A stretch of DNA of 64,000 bases, from the NCBI GenBank assembly GCA_018350325.1, contig JAEVLN010000001.1, forward strand, positions 485,501 to 549,500. Reading direction: 5' to 3'. Positions 1 through 12,415 of the stretch are shown here, one piece after another. This stretch comes from Globodera rostochiensis. Taxonomy: Eukaryota > Nematoda > Chromadorea > Rhabditida > Heteroderidae. Under the pieces are notes generated by a model. The model saw only the letters and a list, made by a program, of their open reading frames with translations. It was not told the origin of the DNA and searched no databases. The position numbers and the translations under genes were made by a program. Each line of letters opens with the position of its first letter. Within the stretch, counting starts at the first letter, position 1.

Positions 1-922
1 TTCCCGGTAAGAGTCGTCCTCGCAAAGGTACTTTAGCCGGGGACAGTCCGAGGCGCGGTTCGGCATCTTCCGATCGGAACATTCCGTCAAAGGGCTCACT
101 GGAGAAAGCGTCGTCAGTTCAGCGGGTCAGTCTTTACCGACAAACCCTTCACCGTCCCGTCCCCCTCCTGAACCGATGCATTCGCCTTATCGTCCAAATA
201 CTCCTCCGCCTCCTCCCCCTCCGGCGATCCCTCTTTGTCACAGAAGCCGCACCTGAACCCCCGGGACACAAAAATTACCCGCCACCGTCGGCGATCGCAT
301 TTTCTTACGTTTTGGGGCACTGTTCCCGCATCAATTGTCTGTAGTGCCGTTTCCCACATAATTTCCTTTTGCCCACACACTTTGACCGACTCGGCTCCGT
401 CTCCCCCGAATCCAAAGCGTCTCGACAGTTCGGGTCGTTTGGCTGCGGAGGAATCCGTTGGCCCTTCCCATTTCTGTTGTTCGCGGTTGTCGCGCAACAA
501 CCACCAATGCACAGAAAAGGCACGTCACAGGACAAATCGGACGGATTGCAGGCTAAAAATTGGATTGAGTCACAACCCTTCAGGGGTTGCATGTCGGGGG
601 GGGGGCTCAAAGGAATCGGGAAAAACTCTTCAGGGCTTGCATGTCGGGGGGGGGGCTCAAAGGAATCGGGAAAAACCCTTCAGGGGTGCATGTCGGGGGG
701 GGGGGGGGCTCAAAGGAATCGGGAAAAACCCTTCAGGGGTTGCATGTCGGGGGGGGGGGGGCTCAAAGGAATCGGGAAAAACCCTTCAGGGGTGCATGTC
801 GGGTAAAAGGTTGAGGTCGGGGTAACGGATCGTGCAACCCTACTAAGAATCATAATGTCTTGGTCGGAGATGAAATCATGAAAAAATTCCCAAACGGGAT
901 AAGACAAGAATAGTGTTAGGAT
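1..922. other. Window edge, mostly non-coding, with one possible terminal exon
   Basis: This stretch is largely unassigned. On the minus strand a short open segment at about 118-260 follows a plausible splice acceptor (TTCAG) and begins with C-G-F-C, then turns acidic (GEEAEEYLDD) before a stop. It might be a last exon of the cysteine-rich gene that lies upstream of it, but the splice phase I tried did not fit, so it is not included in that model. The middle is a tandem repeat, listed separately. Confidence 0.35.
585..812. repeat. Tandem minisatellite, about 48-base unit, about 5 copies
   Basis: A unit made of a G-run of 9-13 bases followed by CTCAAAGGAATCGGGAAAAA, then CCCTTCAGGGGTTGCATGTC, repeats about five times. 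Copies differ mainly in G-run length and in a one-base change (GGGTTGC versus GGGTGC). The open frames across it on both strands are repeat artefacts rich in Gly, Lys and Arg. Confidence 0.9.
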
Positions 923-1761
923 TCATTGCCTAATGTCCTTACGTCCTCCTCGTCGGGCCGTGTTATTATTGTCGCACTGTTGCGTCCCGAATCCCCGGTC
1001 AAAGTCAAGCTGGAACTGGTCCGGATCCGTCGATGGCCTGAGGCAGACGCCTTCCCTGCTGTTTGTTCCACCGACAAAACACTCCTCGTCGTTCGTGCAC
1101 TGATTTTGGGACCCAAACTGAGCTGAGCAAACGGCTAAATGTTCGAATAAAAAGGCACTTGCACAAACGTTTCTAAACTCGATCATCCCCCCCCCGGGGA
1201 GTAAACAAACAACCACAAGGCCCAATAAACTCGATCATCCCCCCGGGGGTAAACAAACAACCACAAGGTCCATAACTCACTGTATGTGCCAATGCGTTGC
1301 GAAGCGCGACATTGTCCGCCCTTGCACAAAAACATCGAGCGGCATTCGCTGTGTTTGTAGCACTTTTCGTCCTCCCCTAAGAAAAATGGCAAAGTGGCGC
1401 CAAAGGCACCAAAACGCCCACTTTTTCTACTGAAATTGATAAAAGTGCCGCACGTCCCGCCGGTGGGCGAAGTCGGATCCCTTCGGCACCCGGAGCCCTC
1501 ACAGACGGAGTCGTCCGCCCTCGAGGGGTCGCAATGGGGCGGAGGACAGCCGAAGTCGCCGCTGCACGCGGTCACTTTGTCAGGACACAAATTGAATACG
1601 CACGCTGTGCACAAATGGGAGAAAATGACGGAGACACATCCCCTGGGGGGTTGGCTTGAAAAATATGGAAACTTACGCCAGCTCAAATCCGATTGCTGTT
1701 GGGCACAGAATAATTCGAAAACAACAAAATCGAGGAGTAAGAAGGCACGGTAAAGTCTCAT
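923..1761 (-). CDS. Small secreted cysteine-rich protein, unrecognised
   Basis: I do not recognise this gene. The start at 1761 opens with a signal-peptide-like stretch (MRLYRAFLLLDFVVFELFCA). After a short intron comes a segment with paired cysteines (FNLCPDKVTACSGDFGCPPP, then CDPSRADDSVCEGSGCRRD). Another intron leads to CYKHSECRSMFLCKGGQC, and a further exon carries CTNDEECFVGGTNSREGVC and ends at 923 after a charged tail. The two C-x4-C...C units resemble the short disulfide modules common in nematode secreted proteins (EB-like), but the assignment is only by spacing. It is probably exported through the ER. Exon limits are uncertain, and a further exon could lie near 118-260. It lies 386 bases downstream of the debranching enzyme on the same strand. 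Confidence 0.5.
1172..1275. repeat. Direct tandem duplication of about 52 bases inside an intron
   Basis: The sequence AAACTCGATCATCCCCCC...GTAAACAAACAACCACAAGG occurs twice back to back, with the copies differing mainly in the C/G run. It lies between two exons of the cysteine-rich gene and looks like a recent local duplication. Confidence 0.8.
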
Positions 1762-2147
1762 CGACGGACTGACAATTTGGCAAGAATTCAAACAAAAAAA
1801 AGCGAAAAAATGCTTCAATGTCTAGCTGCTTTGCGGGATTTAAGCGACAAAATGTTTGCATATCTTCTCCCCCAGCCACCCATTATTGTCCATTTTCCGT
1901 TAATCGAAGAAAGTCTTTCTCTTTGTCTTGCCCCCCCCCCTCCAGCGTCGTTTGTTTAGCTTTAACTAATAAGGAGACTTTTAGGGGAATGACCGTCAGT
2001 AATTAATGAATCAGACCAAAACGGCTTTATTCCCAAATAGTTTATTATTACGAATAAGGAAGGCACCTGCAGCAAATTAAGCATTAATTCACAGAATGAA
2101 AAGTGACTAAATTGAAAGTGTGTCAGAATGACTTAAATAAGCCCTAA
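1762..2147. other. Spacer, no gene seen
   Basis: This is AT-rich spacer with a short C-run at 1930. It separates the stop codon of the debranching enzyme from the start of the cysteine-rich gene. I see no further feature in it. Confidence 0.5.
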
Positions 2148-5100
2148 TTAGCGTTTCTCCGCTTCATCTGCGTCCCCCACGCCTCCGTTTGTCCCTTCCG
2201 CATTTATTATAGCCATCGTCCCGTCAAAGGTGTCCAACGTCTCCAGCACACATCCCACCGACCACGCTTGTGCAGGGCAAGAATGGGTGCAAAAGGCCCC
2301 TCCGCGGTTGGTCAGCTCGGGAAGAGAAGCCCACTCGCTTTTTTGAAGGCAATGTTCGAGCGCGAACAGCCGCGTCCGGACTTCGTTCACGGCGGACATC
2401 CATTCAGTCGCGTCACCGCTGTTTTGGTACATTAGCGAAGCCACTTTCAGCTTGGCACTCATATAACAGCCGGCGACCCAAAGCCATTCCTTAAGCAGAG
2501 AGTGGCAATGAATTTGATAAAACGCCCGAGGGGAGAGGAGGGGGAGAGTCTTCTTCTTCTGACACCATTTGATGAGAAAAGCCAAATTCAAATTTTAGCG
2601 ATCGCCTCTCTAAAAGTATCCCCCGCCCCGTCGACCATTGCTCCATTACCGGTCCCTGGTGGTAATTCCATCCCTTCGCACTGATTTTGTTTGTCCCGTC
2701 ATCGTCGTTGTTATAATAGCCACAATAGGCCCAATCCCTGAGGGGTTCGGTGGTCAAAGATCAAATTTAATTTATCGGTTCGCCCACTTTGGATCCAGCG
2801 TACAAATTCCGTATGGAGCATTTTCCGCCAAAACTTTGCCCGCGATTTCTAACGCGGACCAGGCTTTCTCAGGAGGGAGAATGTCCGGAGACTTAAAATA
2901 AAAATGTTTTAAAAAATGGTCCTAAATAACGAACGGCATCCAAAGCAATGCAAAAGTTGGGCCGAAGTTGGAAGTCCGCGTAGCCGAGAGATGCGCCAAA
3001 AGAGTCTTTGACGATGAAACGGCGGTTGACGAACTCCGAATGGCATTTATCGTCAACAAAAAAGTGTTCTTCGAATGATCGTTGGATTTTAGTCGCCCAT
3101 TCAGCCCATGACAAAAACGATGATTTGCCTATTTTAAAAAGAACAAATAATGAAAGAAATTTGGTGCCTGTATAAATCTGACTCAAAATAAAACGAAAAT
3201 TCGAAATGTGTAAAAATCGTTACTTTCAGTTCAAAATGCTACCCACCCCACCCCCCGAAGAAAGTTCAAAAAAGCTAACCATGTTTTATCTTTGAAAGCG
3301 TTACGGTCGAGTCATAATTAGTGATTTTTATTTAACCGAATTAACCTCCAAACTAAAAAAAAAATCCAATTTTTCAATATTCAATCAATTTTCTTTTGTT
3401 TCCGTGTAATTCTACGTTAAGGCGGAAACCACCCCAGCAGCAATTTTTTGTTTTGTTTTGGAGGTTTTTTATTCGGTTAAATAAAAAAGGCTCATATGAC
3501 TCCAAGCCAAATAAGTTATTAGACTTTTTGAAAGAAATATGCAAATTTTAAGAATGATCCCGCCTTTCATTCCGTTGTAAGGGAACGCCCCGTTTCGGCA
3601 GAGGCGGTCGAGTCCACGGGCAACGCGAAGGGCGAGTCTAAAAAAGCGGGCATAAATAATCGGACTAATTGTTATGGCCATATGCCAACCCCTGAAGCTC
3701 GACGGCGGCCCCATCCCGCGGAGACGCCGGCTCCCCGCGGTTCCCCGCCCGCTCTGAGCTGCCCATTTTGTCCATCCAAGTGCCACAATTCCATCGGTTG
3801 CCTCCAAAAACCAACCCAGACTGCTCGTCGATGAACGCCCTCACATTGAAACCTTAAAATTGGCAGTTTCAAAAAAGTTCTGATCACAAAGACCCTCGTC
3901 GCGCATATGTTCGTCAATCCGAGGCCCGGCATTTCTCTCACGAAAGGCAATGCCCTGAAAGTGCCGACTCAATGCTTCGAACATTGTCACACTTAGAGGT
4001 TCCATCTGATGAAGCGAATGAATTCTCATTGCAACCTTCGCGCATTTTACCTTTGTTTCTTCACCATATTCAGTCTCATCGGTTGGGTACAGTCTAAGCA
4101 CGGACTCTCCAAGAATTGCTTCTCCATTCTCCACCTGTTTTTTTCAAGATGTTAATTTAATGTTGGGGTTTCCCGAAATGTTTTACCTTTTCCGTATAGC
4201 GAATGATGGCCACCAGCCAAAACCACACGGCGTCTCGGCAATTGTACCGCGGTGCTTTGCCCTCCGCAAGAAGATTCGGGATCAGTCCGTGCCGAAGAGT
4301 CGCAGCAAATGCCAAAATGATTGTACGCGCTTCAGCGTGACGTCCCGTGAGGAGGAGAAGGCCTGGCAGAGCGATGAAAGTGTCGCGGCCCCAATTGCGC
4401 CAAATTCCTACGAAATAAGCCAAACTCGCATTACCAAAGAAGACATAAAGGAAGGGATTAAAGGAAATCCAATCAATTTGCCGCTAATTTGTAAGCCCCC
4501 CCCCCAATGATGCCCCCCACCTTCCGCGAAGTGGGGAAGTCCGGCAGAAAGGGAGGCCATTTCGCCGCCGTTTCCCTCCACCAGTGCTGGCGGAAGGTTA
4601 GCGGACGGAATTTGTGCAGTGAATGAAACGGAAGAAATGGCGAGGAGTTCCGAAAGACGAATCCGGGGAATTGTGGCGTGGGCAATAAAATTTGGAATGG
4701 AATGAATGAATTTTTGGCATCGTTTTCTCAAATTTACAATAATTTTTGGATGAGCGTTTCTTCGATGGCCGAAAAGAAATAAGTGAAGAGCAATTCAAAA
4801 TAACAGGGACGCAGGAAATGGGGCACATCGACGAGCGGACAGAACGCTTCGGCGAGGAGAGAGGCGAACGGTCGGAGGGATTCGCGACGGTTTAAACGAG
4901 CGACGGAGTAATCTGAAATGTGAGACTCGAGAACGAGTCGAATCCCCGAGACCGCTTATAAAAGCCCCTCCTTCGATAGTTCAGAGAAATGAAGAAATAT
5001 TTGTTGCACCCACAAATGGACGTACCAAACAGCCAATTCCCCCGACGAATGTTCTCACAAAACGGATGTCCAAGATCGTTTTCCCGCTGAATGCGTTGCA

Positions 5101-8100
5101 AAACGGTCCGGATGCCCATCAGTCCACAGAAAACCAATTTGCCCAGATTTGGCACTTCGTATGCGGCATTTCCGTCAAATTCAGCACGCTCTTCGGGCTC
5201 ACACCGAAAAAGCAAATAATTGAAGTCAAGAAAAGACAGTTGTTCAAGCAGTTTCCTCGCTTCTAAACAGACGGTTCTTCGACAACAGCCAAAATTAGCA
5301 CAAGGAAATTTTAATCATGGGCGGAACGGAACGGCCGGAAAGGGGGTATATTGTATAAAGCCCAATGTGAATTCACATTCGTTTTTAGCGTATAAAAAGA
5401 TTTGGGTAATTTCGGTCTGGGCCCTATGATCAATATTTACATTAGCGATCTAATGAAAGTGCTGACCAGTGCGTGCCGTTTCATTTGAAATAATGGCATC
5501 AATTTGTTCACATGCAATCTTGGTCTTCCTCGTGGGCTTTATCCTTAAATGAATTGGCTTCTTTATGTAAATATTGAAAAATCATTGCCCAACTTCAGAG
5601 CAATTGCGCTTCCGGAGAGAAACAGTTTGAACTTAATGGCACCGTCCACGACCTCAATGGCCTCCGAGTTGTCCAAATCGATCTTCTCAAAACATTCAAC
5701 GTAAAAATTGTGCAGGCCACTGATAATCCCATCGTCGTTTTGAAAAACTTTTGAAACCTGAATTACAGAATTTTTAAAAACAAAATTTTAATGCAATTAC
5801 ATCTTTCTGTGGATGCTCCACCGTTTTGAGTTCGAATAATATGCCGGTAATGTCATCTGCAACTTGGACCGCCCGGCAGTTGGGGGTCCATTTGAAAGAA
5901 GAGAAGCACGTGTGGGCAATCAACAAGACGGACTCGTGGTTGTTTGGATTATGGCGAGTGACAGCAACAACGTCTTCGTTGACTTGGTCCACGAAAATCT
6001 TCAAAAATAGTAGAAATTGTGTTCGGGTTAGAAACTACGCACTTCGGAGTATCCGCTAGTGCTCAATTGGACGTGCAAGTCTAAAGTCGAAAATCGTAAA
6101 CAAAAGGAAATATGTCGTGACAAATTGACAACCGACGATTGATCACAGTGTGTGTCAATTGCCGTCGATTGGCATTTTTCGTTTGTTCGACCGTTGAGAA
6201 GCCGCCGTGCCCTTATCATTCCCTTGGCGTCTTCGGTGAATTCCGACCATTTCCGATACATTCGATCCTCGTTGACCACGTCGATGTTGTGCGCCACAAA
6301 TTCGTCGTACCCACGCACCGTACCGCATGCGCTGCCACTGATTGAGCACATCGCTGCAGTCGGCACAAAGTCATAAGGAGTCCTTTTCTAAGGAGGAAAG
6401 TGCCAAAGTCCGTGAACTGCTCAAACTTGGACAGAAAGACCTGAGCCGGGGATGGATTGTCATGCGTTTGATCGTAGAGCAACGCATGGGCCACTGCCCA
6501 TGGAGCGGGTCGTGTCGATTTACAGTGAAAAGCCCCCACCGGATCGCCCCCGTAACGGTAAACAAAACGGCCCTTCAAATACCTTTAAATTAACTCTAAA
6601 AGCACTGGACCTGCCTGTTCATGACTGTCATTTGCATTCTGTGCTTCTAAAAAACTTTTTTGTTTGTCTTCCACAGTCAACTGAGAATAATACAAAGTAC
6701 AAGCGGATCAAATTTCGACCTCGGATCAGTGACGTTATTCCAAGTCGGTTGACGAAGAGATTGTCCAGTTTTTCACTGCCAGTGAACAGCTCGGCCACCA
6801 CGTAAAGGTCCCTGCGAACGTGACGCGCCGCCTTCAGCAAATACTCCGCGACGTGGATGGGCGTACTATGGCAATTGTCAATGCGAAATCCGTGGAAAAT
6901 CCTCGCACATTCCTCCGAGTAACGGCGCATGTAATCCCACAGATAGGGACAGTCCTCTGGCCGTCGACCGTAGTTCAACTTCACACAGTCACCCCAGCAG
7001 ACCAACTCCCGACGCAAGTAAACTTGGCAGGGCCACTCCGCAAAGTTGGCCAGCGGGTCCGCGTTCATCACCCACCCGTTGCACGCCATGAGTCGGACGG
7101 CGGTTCGAGAACTGAAGGCGAGCTTTTCATCCTCCTTCCAGTCATTGAGGCCAAATTCCGGGGGATGGAGAAAATAGCTGAAATTCCGAATATCAAGATG
7201 AGATAGCCCGAGATAACCCTTCGGCAACGATTGACCAATTTTGCTCACTTTGTGACCAGCGGTTGATTGAGCGTCACCGCACCTTTCCGAGGTCCATTTT
7301 CTGCCACTCTCTGCAATTTGCAGTAAAAGGAAAAATTAAATGAATTTATACAAAAACAACAACTTCATAATGCACATGTCCAATAATAGCATCAATTGCG
7401 GTAGCAATGTGCCCGTCAACCGTTCGTCGGGCGTCCCCATTTATCCGATTCAAATGGGCAACAAATCGACAAATACTTTCATCCGCTCCCAAAACAGCAG
7501 CCGAATCAATGCCACCACTCCAATTGATACGGCAAAAAGTTACGCCATTAAAAAAACAGAAGAGCCTTACGGTTCCCGAAGAAAAGCAACCGCCGCTAGG
7601 CTTAAATTAACAGTGCATCCAAAACGACAAAAGTTCGGGTCAGAGATCAGTCCGATGGATTCGACGTCTGACATAGCGTTTTTATTTGATGGAATGTTCG
7701 CTAAACAAAAAAGTTCTGAACGAAGGCGTGCCGCTCATCATAATCAGCCTGATTAAGAATTCTGGGCAAACTTACCCGAAATATACGATCTAAACTCGTT
7801 TCCCAAACTCTCCACATCGGCTTGAAAAAACTCGTGCAACCGGATGGATGGGAAAACCTTTGAAGAAAGAACATGCCGAAGAGCCTTCACAAAATGTGAT
7901 ATTCTGGACATTATTACACCCAAAGCGAAACTTTCACACCGAAAGATGAGAGTCATGTTGAATGACCGTAGGAATTCCCTCGTGTGCCCATTTTCCTTCA
8001 CCAATTTCTCTGCTGAACTGTTGCAGTGCCCGGTCCAGCACGTATGCCGGTCTAAGATGGGTAGAATTGGCACAATTAAAAGCACACTCCGGATGGTCCT

Positions 8101-8918
8101 TAAAGAGAACAGTCTCAAGAATGGCATTGGGCGGAAAAGCTAACTTGTAGCCATTTCGCATTTTTTGCCGCGTGATTCCAAACCACGTCCTGTATGGTCA
8201 GCATGTGCCATTCCCTCTCCATTTTGTCAACAAAATGCTTTAGAGCGGCAAAGTTTGCCTCAAATGACGGATTCAGCTGATCGTACTCCGAAATTGAATA
8301 ACTGAAAAATGGAATATTTAAAGACAATTTTGGCTAAAGCCTCACCTGCTGTTGGAAATGCCCAACCTATGAACGGGTGTCAAGTGAATCACCTCAAAAA
8401 GAACAATTTTGTCTTGCAAATGTCAGTCCACAAACATTGTAACCGGCCTCCCTGGCCACCATCAGACGGTCCTCCCATTCTCCGAGGGGTCCCAAGAGTT
8501 TGGCCAAGTGCGTGACCACACTGAGTCCATTCAGTGTGAGTCGCTTCTCCCCGCCGGCAATCCGCCACTCGGGCACTACACAAAAAAACCCTCTGCCCAC
8601 AGGGGAAAGCGCGTTCCCATCGACATCAAAAAATTCGTAACTGAAAAAGCAGAATTCACAAAAAACCAAAGCGAACCGCAACCAGAAGGCTCCGAACTGA
8701 TCACAATGGTAATCCCAACTGATCCGAGAATCCAAATCGCCGATCGTCGCCATTTCCGTGAAAAAATACTCGACTTCCGACTCGCAGATTCGAACCCGAA
8801 CTGCCTTCCCAGAGAGACCACTCCCGAGAGTAAAACGCAAATTCCATCCTTTTTCGACTCGAACAACTTTGCTGTCCAAGAATTCCCCATTGTTCAGTTC
8901 AATGCAGAGGGTGCTCAT
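2148..8918 (-). CDS. agl: Glycogen debranching enzyme (4-alpha-glucanotransferase / amylo-alpha-1,6-glucosidase)
   Basis: This bifunctional cytosolic enzyme moves maltotriosyl groups and then hydrolyses the alpha-1,6 branch point in glycogen breakdown. The start at 8918 ([19 protein letters not shown]) aligns with the N terminus of animal AGL. The transferase half carries [19 protein letters not shown] (about 6.85 kb), including the family's catalytic Asp, followed by [10 protein letters not shown]. The glucosidase half has [18 protein letters not shown] and [11 protein letters not shown] (about 4.2-4.4 kb), then [16 protein letters not shown] (about 3.8 kb). The C terminus has KGWNYHQGP, spliced to [19 protein letters not shown], and ends with [12 protein letters not shown]...[12 protein letters not shown] before an acidic extension. 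It is a full-length gene split by many short introns. It lies 331 bases downstream of SEC22 on the same strand. Identity is certain; internal exon edges are not all fixed. Confidence 0.93.
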
Positions 8919-9249
8919 TGACGAGAAATCGAAAAATATACAGTCAATTTACACCGGAAATAAAAAAGACAAATATCTTTCAATTCCAGCCGATATGAGT
9001 AAAGGAAAATAAAATCGAATAATTTCTTCGCGATAATCGTCTCAAATGACATACAATAGATATGATAACAATAACAGTTGGGTTATTTTTCTCAAATTAA
9101 AGCTCTTTTTAGAGCTTTAGATTTAAATATGGAGTTAAAAACAGCAAAAGGCCGCCCGCCCATAAAGGAAAGGATTGTGGGAAGCCGACAAAGCGAAAAG
9201 CACGGAAATTTGTGGTTATAATAAGTGATACCATCGAACGGCTTTATGT
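8919..9249. other. SEC22 to debranching enzyme spacer
   Basis: This is 331 bases of AT-rich sequence between the SEC22 stop and the debranching enzyme start, both on the minus strand. A short palindrome, AAAGCTCTTTTTAGAGCTTT, lies near 9100. I see no gene. The length would suit an intercistronic region of a nematode operon. Confidence 0.4.
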
Positions 9250-10210
9250 TCACATATAAACAAAGCGATAGAACATAAACAGGACGAACGCGACCGCCAG
9301 TCCGATGAATAAATTGATGATCGTCGTCCTCCGATTCAGCTGTCTCGCATCTTCGCGGTATTTTTTGCTCAAATCCGAAAGGTCAGAGGCCCTCGATTCC
9401 AAAACTGTAATGGGAGATATTTACGACCAATTGAAAACCAAAAATGCTATTTTGGACCCGCATTTTGGCCAAAAAATGGTTCAAAGTTTTTTTTTCTCAA
9501 GTTTCATTTCGAAACGATCTTCTCATACTGTTTAATGCTTCTCCGCGATGGATGACATCTTCGATGTTGGATACCATAATGCGTGTCACGTCCTGAAGTT
9601 CGTTGTTAACAGCTGCCATCGCTGTTAAATTCCTTTTTATTATTGTGTCCAATTAAGACAAATAAAATGCTTACCATTACGACCCTTATCCAAATGCTTT
9701 CGTTTGGTATTCTGGATATAACTGTCTGAAAATAAACAAATTCAAATTGAATCATTTAAAAAAAAAAGCACCGAATTCGAGAAAATGGTACGGTCTGGCG
9801 GTCGTCTCAATCTGAGTTCCATGCTGATTGAGAAATTCACTACCAACGTCCTCCAAATATGAAAAAGCAGCCTTTCTCGGGAAGTTTTGATCACACAAAC
9901 AGAGGGCACAGACTGTGCCTTTGACAGTATAACTGGAAGGAATTGCGATTCAACAAAATATCGGAAGATAAATACTCACTGAAAGAAATATTGGCCACTG
10001 GCGACAGACTGAGCTTGGGGCGTTCCCGGGCTGTTCAACTTCTTGAAAAGCATTTTCGCTTGTGTCATGTACTTGACAGTATTGTGCTCGGGCTAAAGTT
10101 CCAGAAAATATCAAAAAACTAAGAAAACTTACATCATCAGCCCCTTCAATCGAAGTTGCCAAAATCAGTCCATCGCGCACTCGGGCAATGAGAGTAAGGA
10201 TAATGCTCAT
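9250..10210 (-). CDS. sec-22: Vesicle SNARE SEC22
   Basis: SEC22 is a longin-type R-SNARE of ER-Golgi transport. The start at 10210 (MSIILTLIARVRDGLILATS) matches the N-terminal longin strand of SEC22. Later exons give TQAKMLFKKLN, GTVCALCLCDQNFPRKAAFS and YLEDVGSEFLNQHG, completing the longin domain. The SNARE and tail exon gives LSKKYREDARQLNRR, followed by one hydrophobic anchor (INLFIGLAVAFVLFMFYRF) and a stop at 9250. Order and length fit the family (about 215 residues). Exons are separated by introns of roughly 50-100 bases. It is upstream of and co-directional with the debranching enzyme. Confidence 0.92.
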
Positions 10211-10944
10211 TTTTACAATTTGTGTAGCTGAAATACAAATACTGTAGGTAGCCTATTTTGTGATGACGTTTTCACTCAATAAATGCACAAATTAACAGGA
10301 TTATCAAAATAATATTTATTTGGCTTTTTTTTAATCAGATAGTTTTTGTAAAAATCATTGTGATTTGTGCATTGGGGGTTTTGAGACACAGGCTTTGAGA
10401 TTTGTAAATATACATGTGTAGAATGAATGAAATAATTTACAGCGTGTCAAGTCAACGTCACGATATATGTAAGTTTTTTAGGTTTTTATGTTGTGTTGAT
10501 AATTGATAAAATTAAAATATCATATTGATTTCAACTGTTTATTAGCACTTTCCCCTTTTTTTGCATGATTTGTCGTTTTTTGCGTGCAATTTTTTTGTGG
10601 TTGGGGGTCAATGGCGCCGAAAGGCACAGTCGAGAAAAATACTTTTTTATTTGAAATAAATTTCTAAAAATGAGATCCCTTTTTTGCGCTTGCATTTTTA
10701 AATAGGTAAGCTTTTTTAGAAATCCCGATCCCGACGGTGCCGTTTATTAGAGTTAGTAAAATTGTTAAGAAAATGACAAAAAATTGCAAATTTTTCACGG
10801 AGGCGCCTGCCAGCAGCACCGCCCGTCCCTTCCAAAACCCAATAATAAAAACGGCTCATTTTCTCGAGTTTTTGAAAATAAATTAAAATTTTCGAAAAAG
10901 TCTCGAGACCTCTGAAATTAGATTCTACTACATAGAACTTACTA
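10211..10944. other. Divergent intergenic region between SEC22 and GST-kappa
   Basis: This AT-rich region separates two divergent transcription units and should hold both promoters. It contains T-runs and no convincing open frame. Around 10720-10830 is a slightly GC-richer patch (ATCCCGATCCCGACGG, GGCGCCTGCCAGCAGCACCGCC) that resembles short repeats elsewhere in the window (28.45-28.55 kb), possibly repeat debris. Confidence 0.4.
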
Positions 10945-12415
10945 ATGCCAAATATTACAAAAATTGTCAAAAGGATTGATTTTTATTACGATGTCACGAC
11001 GATATCTTCTTGGATAATGTTTGAGGTTATTGTTTATTTTCATAAAGACCAACAATTTTTTTTCATTTTTAGCGATTTAATATTACGCGGACACATTTTC
11101 CCTCCATTGAGCACAACTTTAGGCCCGTGCATTATTCGAGTTTGTTAACCGCCGCTGGTATTTAATCCTATTGAGTTGTAAAACATTTACTCATTGCCAG
11201 GAAGTCTGGTGCCTTTCTCAACGGCGGCTCTGAGAAAAAATTTCTTTGAACAGCAAAGAGAATTGGCGCGATTGCACGGCATCACAATTGGAACCAGTCA
11301 TGTATGAAGAATAACCCCACCCTTTCTCGGATTGCCCTAATTTATATTTAAGGGTGTCATCGACAATTTGCTTGCTGAACTTTCGAACTCGTTACTACCT
11401 CAATGTTTTATGAACATGGTCGCATCGGAAGGAACTCACGCGAACTTGGTTGAATTTTCAAGAAATCTCTGGCGGGAGTTGTGGATCCGCAACGGACACT
11501 TACACAGCGAGGGATTGCATGAAGTTTTATAATAAAATGATTTTTTTTTGATTATGTATTTAGATTCTCAAAAAGTCGAATATTCCGATTCCGTCTGAAG
11601 ATGTCATATTGGACAACAAATGGGGAAGAATGGTTGAGGAATGTCATCATGAGCTTTTGAATAACCAGGTTAAATTTTCCACACTAAAAGCTAACCAGAA
11701 ACATTTTATTGATTAAATTGTTGAATCAAAAAGCTTTGGGCGGGGCAGTTTTTCTTTGAAATTATGTGGGTTTTGATAGTATGTGGACAAAAGTCAAGCG
11801 GACAAACGGTTTGGTAGTGGGGAAAACGACAAAAGGACCGACGGACAAAACCAACAGGCAGCCGCGGAAAGAGTATGGAATTTGTCTATGACAAATTAAC
11901 TAGACAACAACTATGATTTTTGTAATTTAATGCAATATATTGCAATTTAGTTTCTGAACCGGTTTCAATAACCGATTTGAACAAAAGCTAATTTAAAACC
12001 GGTTTAAGGGCTTTTCCGCACGAAATTTTGATTGAAAATTTGATTTCTGCACCTAAACAAACCTAGAAAATTATTTTTGAAAGGTGGTAGAAACTTTTTA
12101 TTCGGCTCGCGGACATTTTGTCCGATTTTGGGTTACCGGACCTTTTGTCGTCGTGCCGATTTTGATCTGACTTTTTGGCAGGTTTTTTCTCAATTATTTT
12201 TATTTCGGGGGGGGGGGGGGGTGAGAACTTTTAGTTTGTCTATAAGAATCAATGCAACGTTTTAGAAGTTTTTTGACATCCCGTGGGCAGTGCTTCACTT
12301 TGATGATGGAATGAAAAAAGCCTTTAGCGGTTTCGACAAATGGCCTATCATTGCTTCGCTGTTAAAAACAGATCAAAATATTTTTGGGCTCACATTATCT
12401 CAAAATGGTTTTTAA
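10945..12415 (+). CDS. gstk: Kappa-class glutathione S-transferase
   Basis: This is a DsbA-like thioredoxin-fold GST, normally mitochondrial or peroxisomal. The start at 10945 gives MPNITKIVKRIDFYYDV, the first strand of GSTK. A short intron then leads to FNITRTHFPSIEHNFRPV, matching the NINLQLRP segment. Next come GSLVPFSTAALRKNFFE, then CFMNMVASEGTHANLVEFS with NLWRELWIRNGH, then ILKKSNIPIPSEDVILDNKW. The last exon, after an intron of about 600 bases, gives FFDIPWAVLHFDDGMKKAFS and GFDKWPIIASLL, matching the GLPI...FGSDRMELLAHLL segment with its conserved proline. The stop is at 12415. Oddity: the active-site segment SPYSW reads TISSW, so the catalytic Ser position is Thr. NDUFA6 starts 123 bases downstream. 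Confidence 0.85.
11780..12185. mobile_element. Imperfect foldback repeat in a GST-kappa intron
   Basis: The left arm near 11783-11855 contains CGGACAAACGG, ACGACAAAAGGACCG and ACGGACAAAACC. The right arm near 12108-12185 reads, as reverse complement, ACGACAAAAGGTCCG and CGGACAAAATG. The arms share the ACGACAAAAGG(A/T)CCG core. No coding capacity lies between them. It fits a decayed non-autonomous element that lengthens an otherwise short intron. Ends and target duplication could not be fixed. Confidence 0.45.

Noticed and set aside
235..825. 196-residue plus-strand open frame
   Set aside because: Its second half is the Gly-rich translation of a minisatellite and its first half overlaps unassigned DNA without recognisable content.
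8780..8800. String GATTCGAACCC resembling a tRNA T-arm
   Set aside because: It lies inside a debranching enzyme coding exon and no cloverleaf partners surround it.
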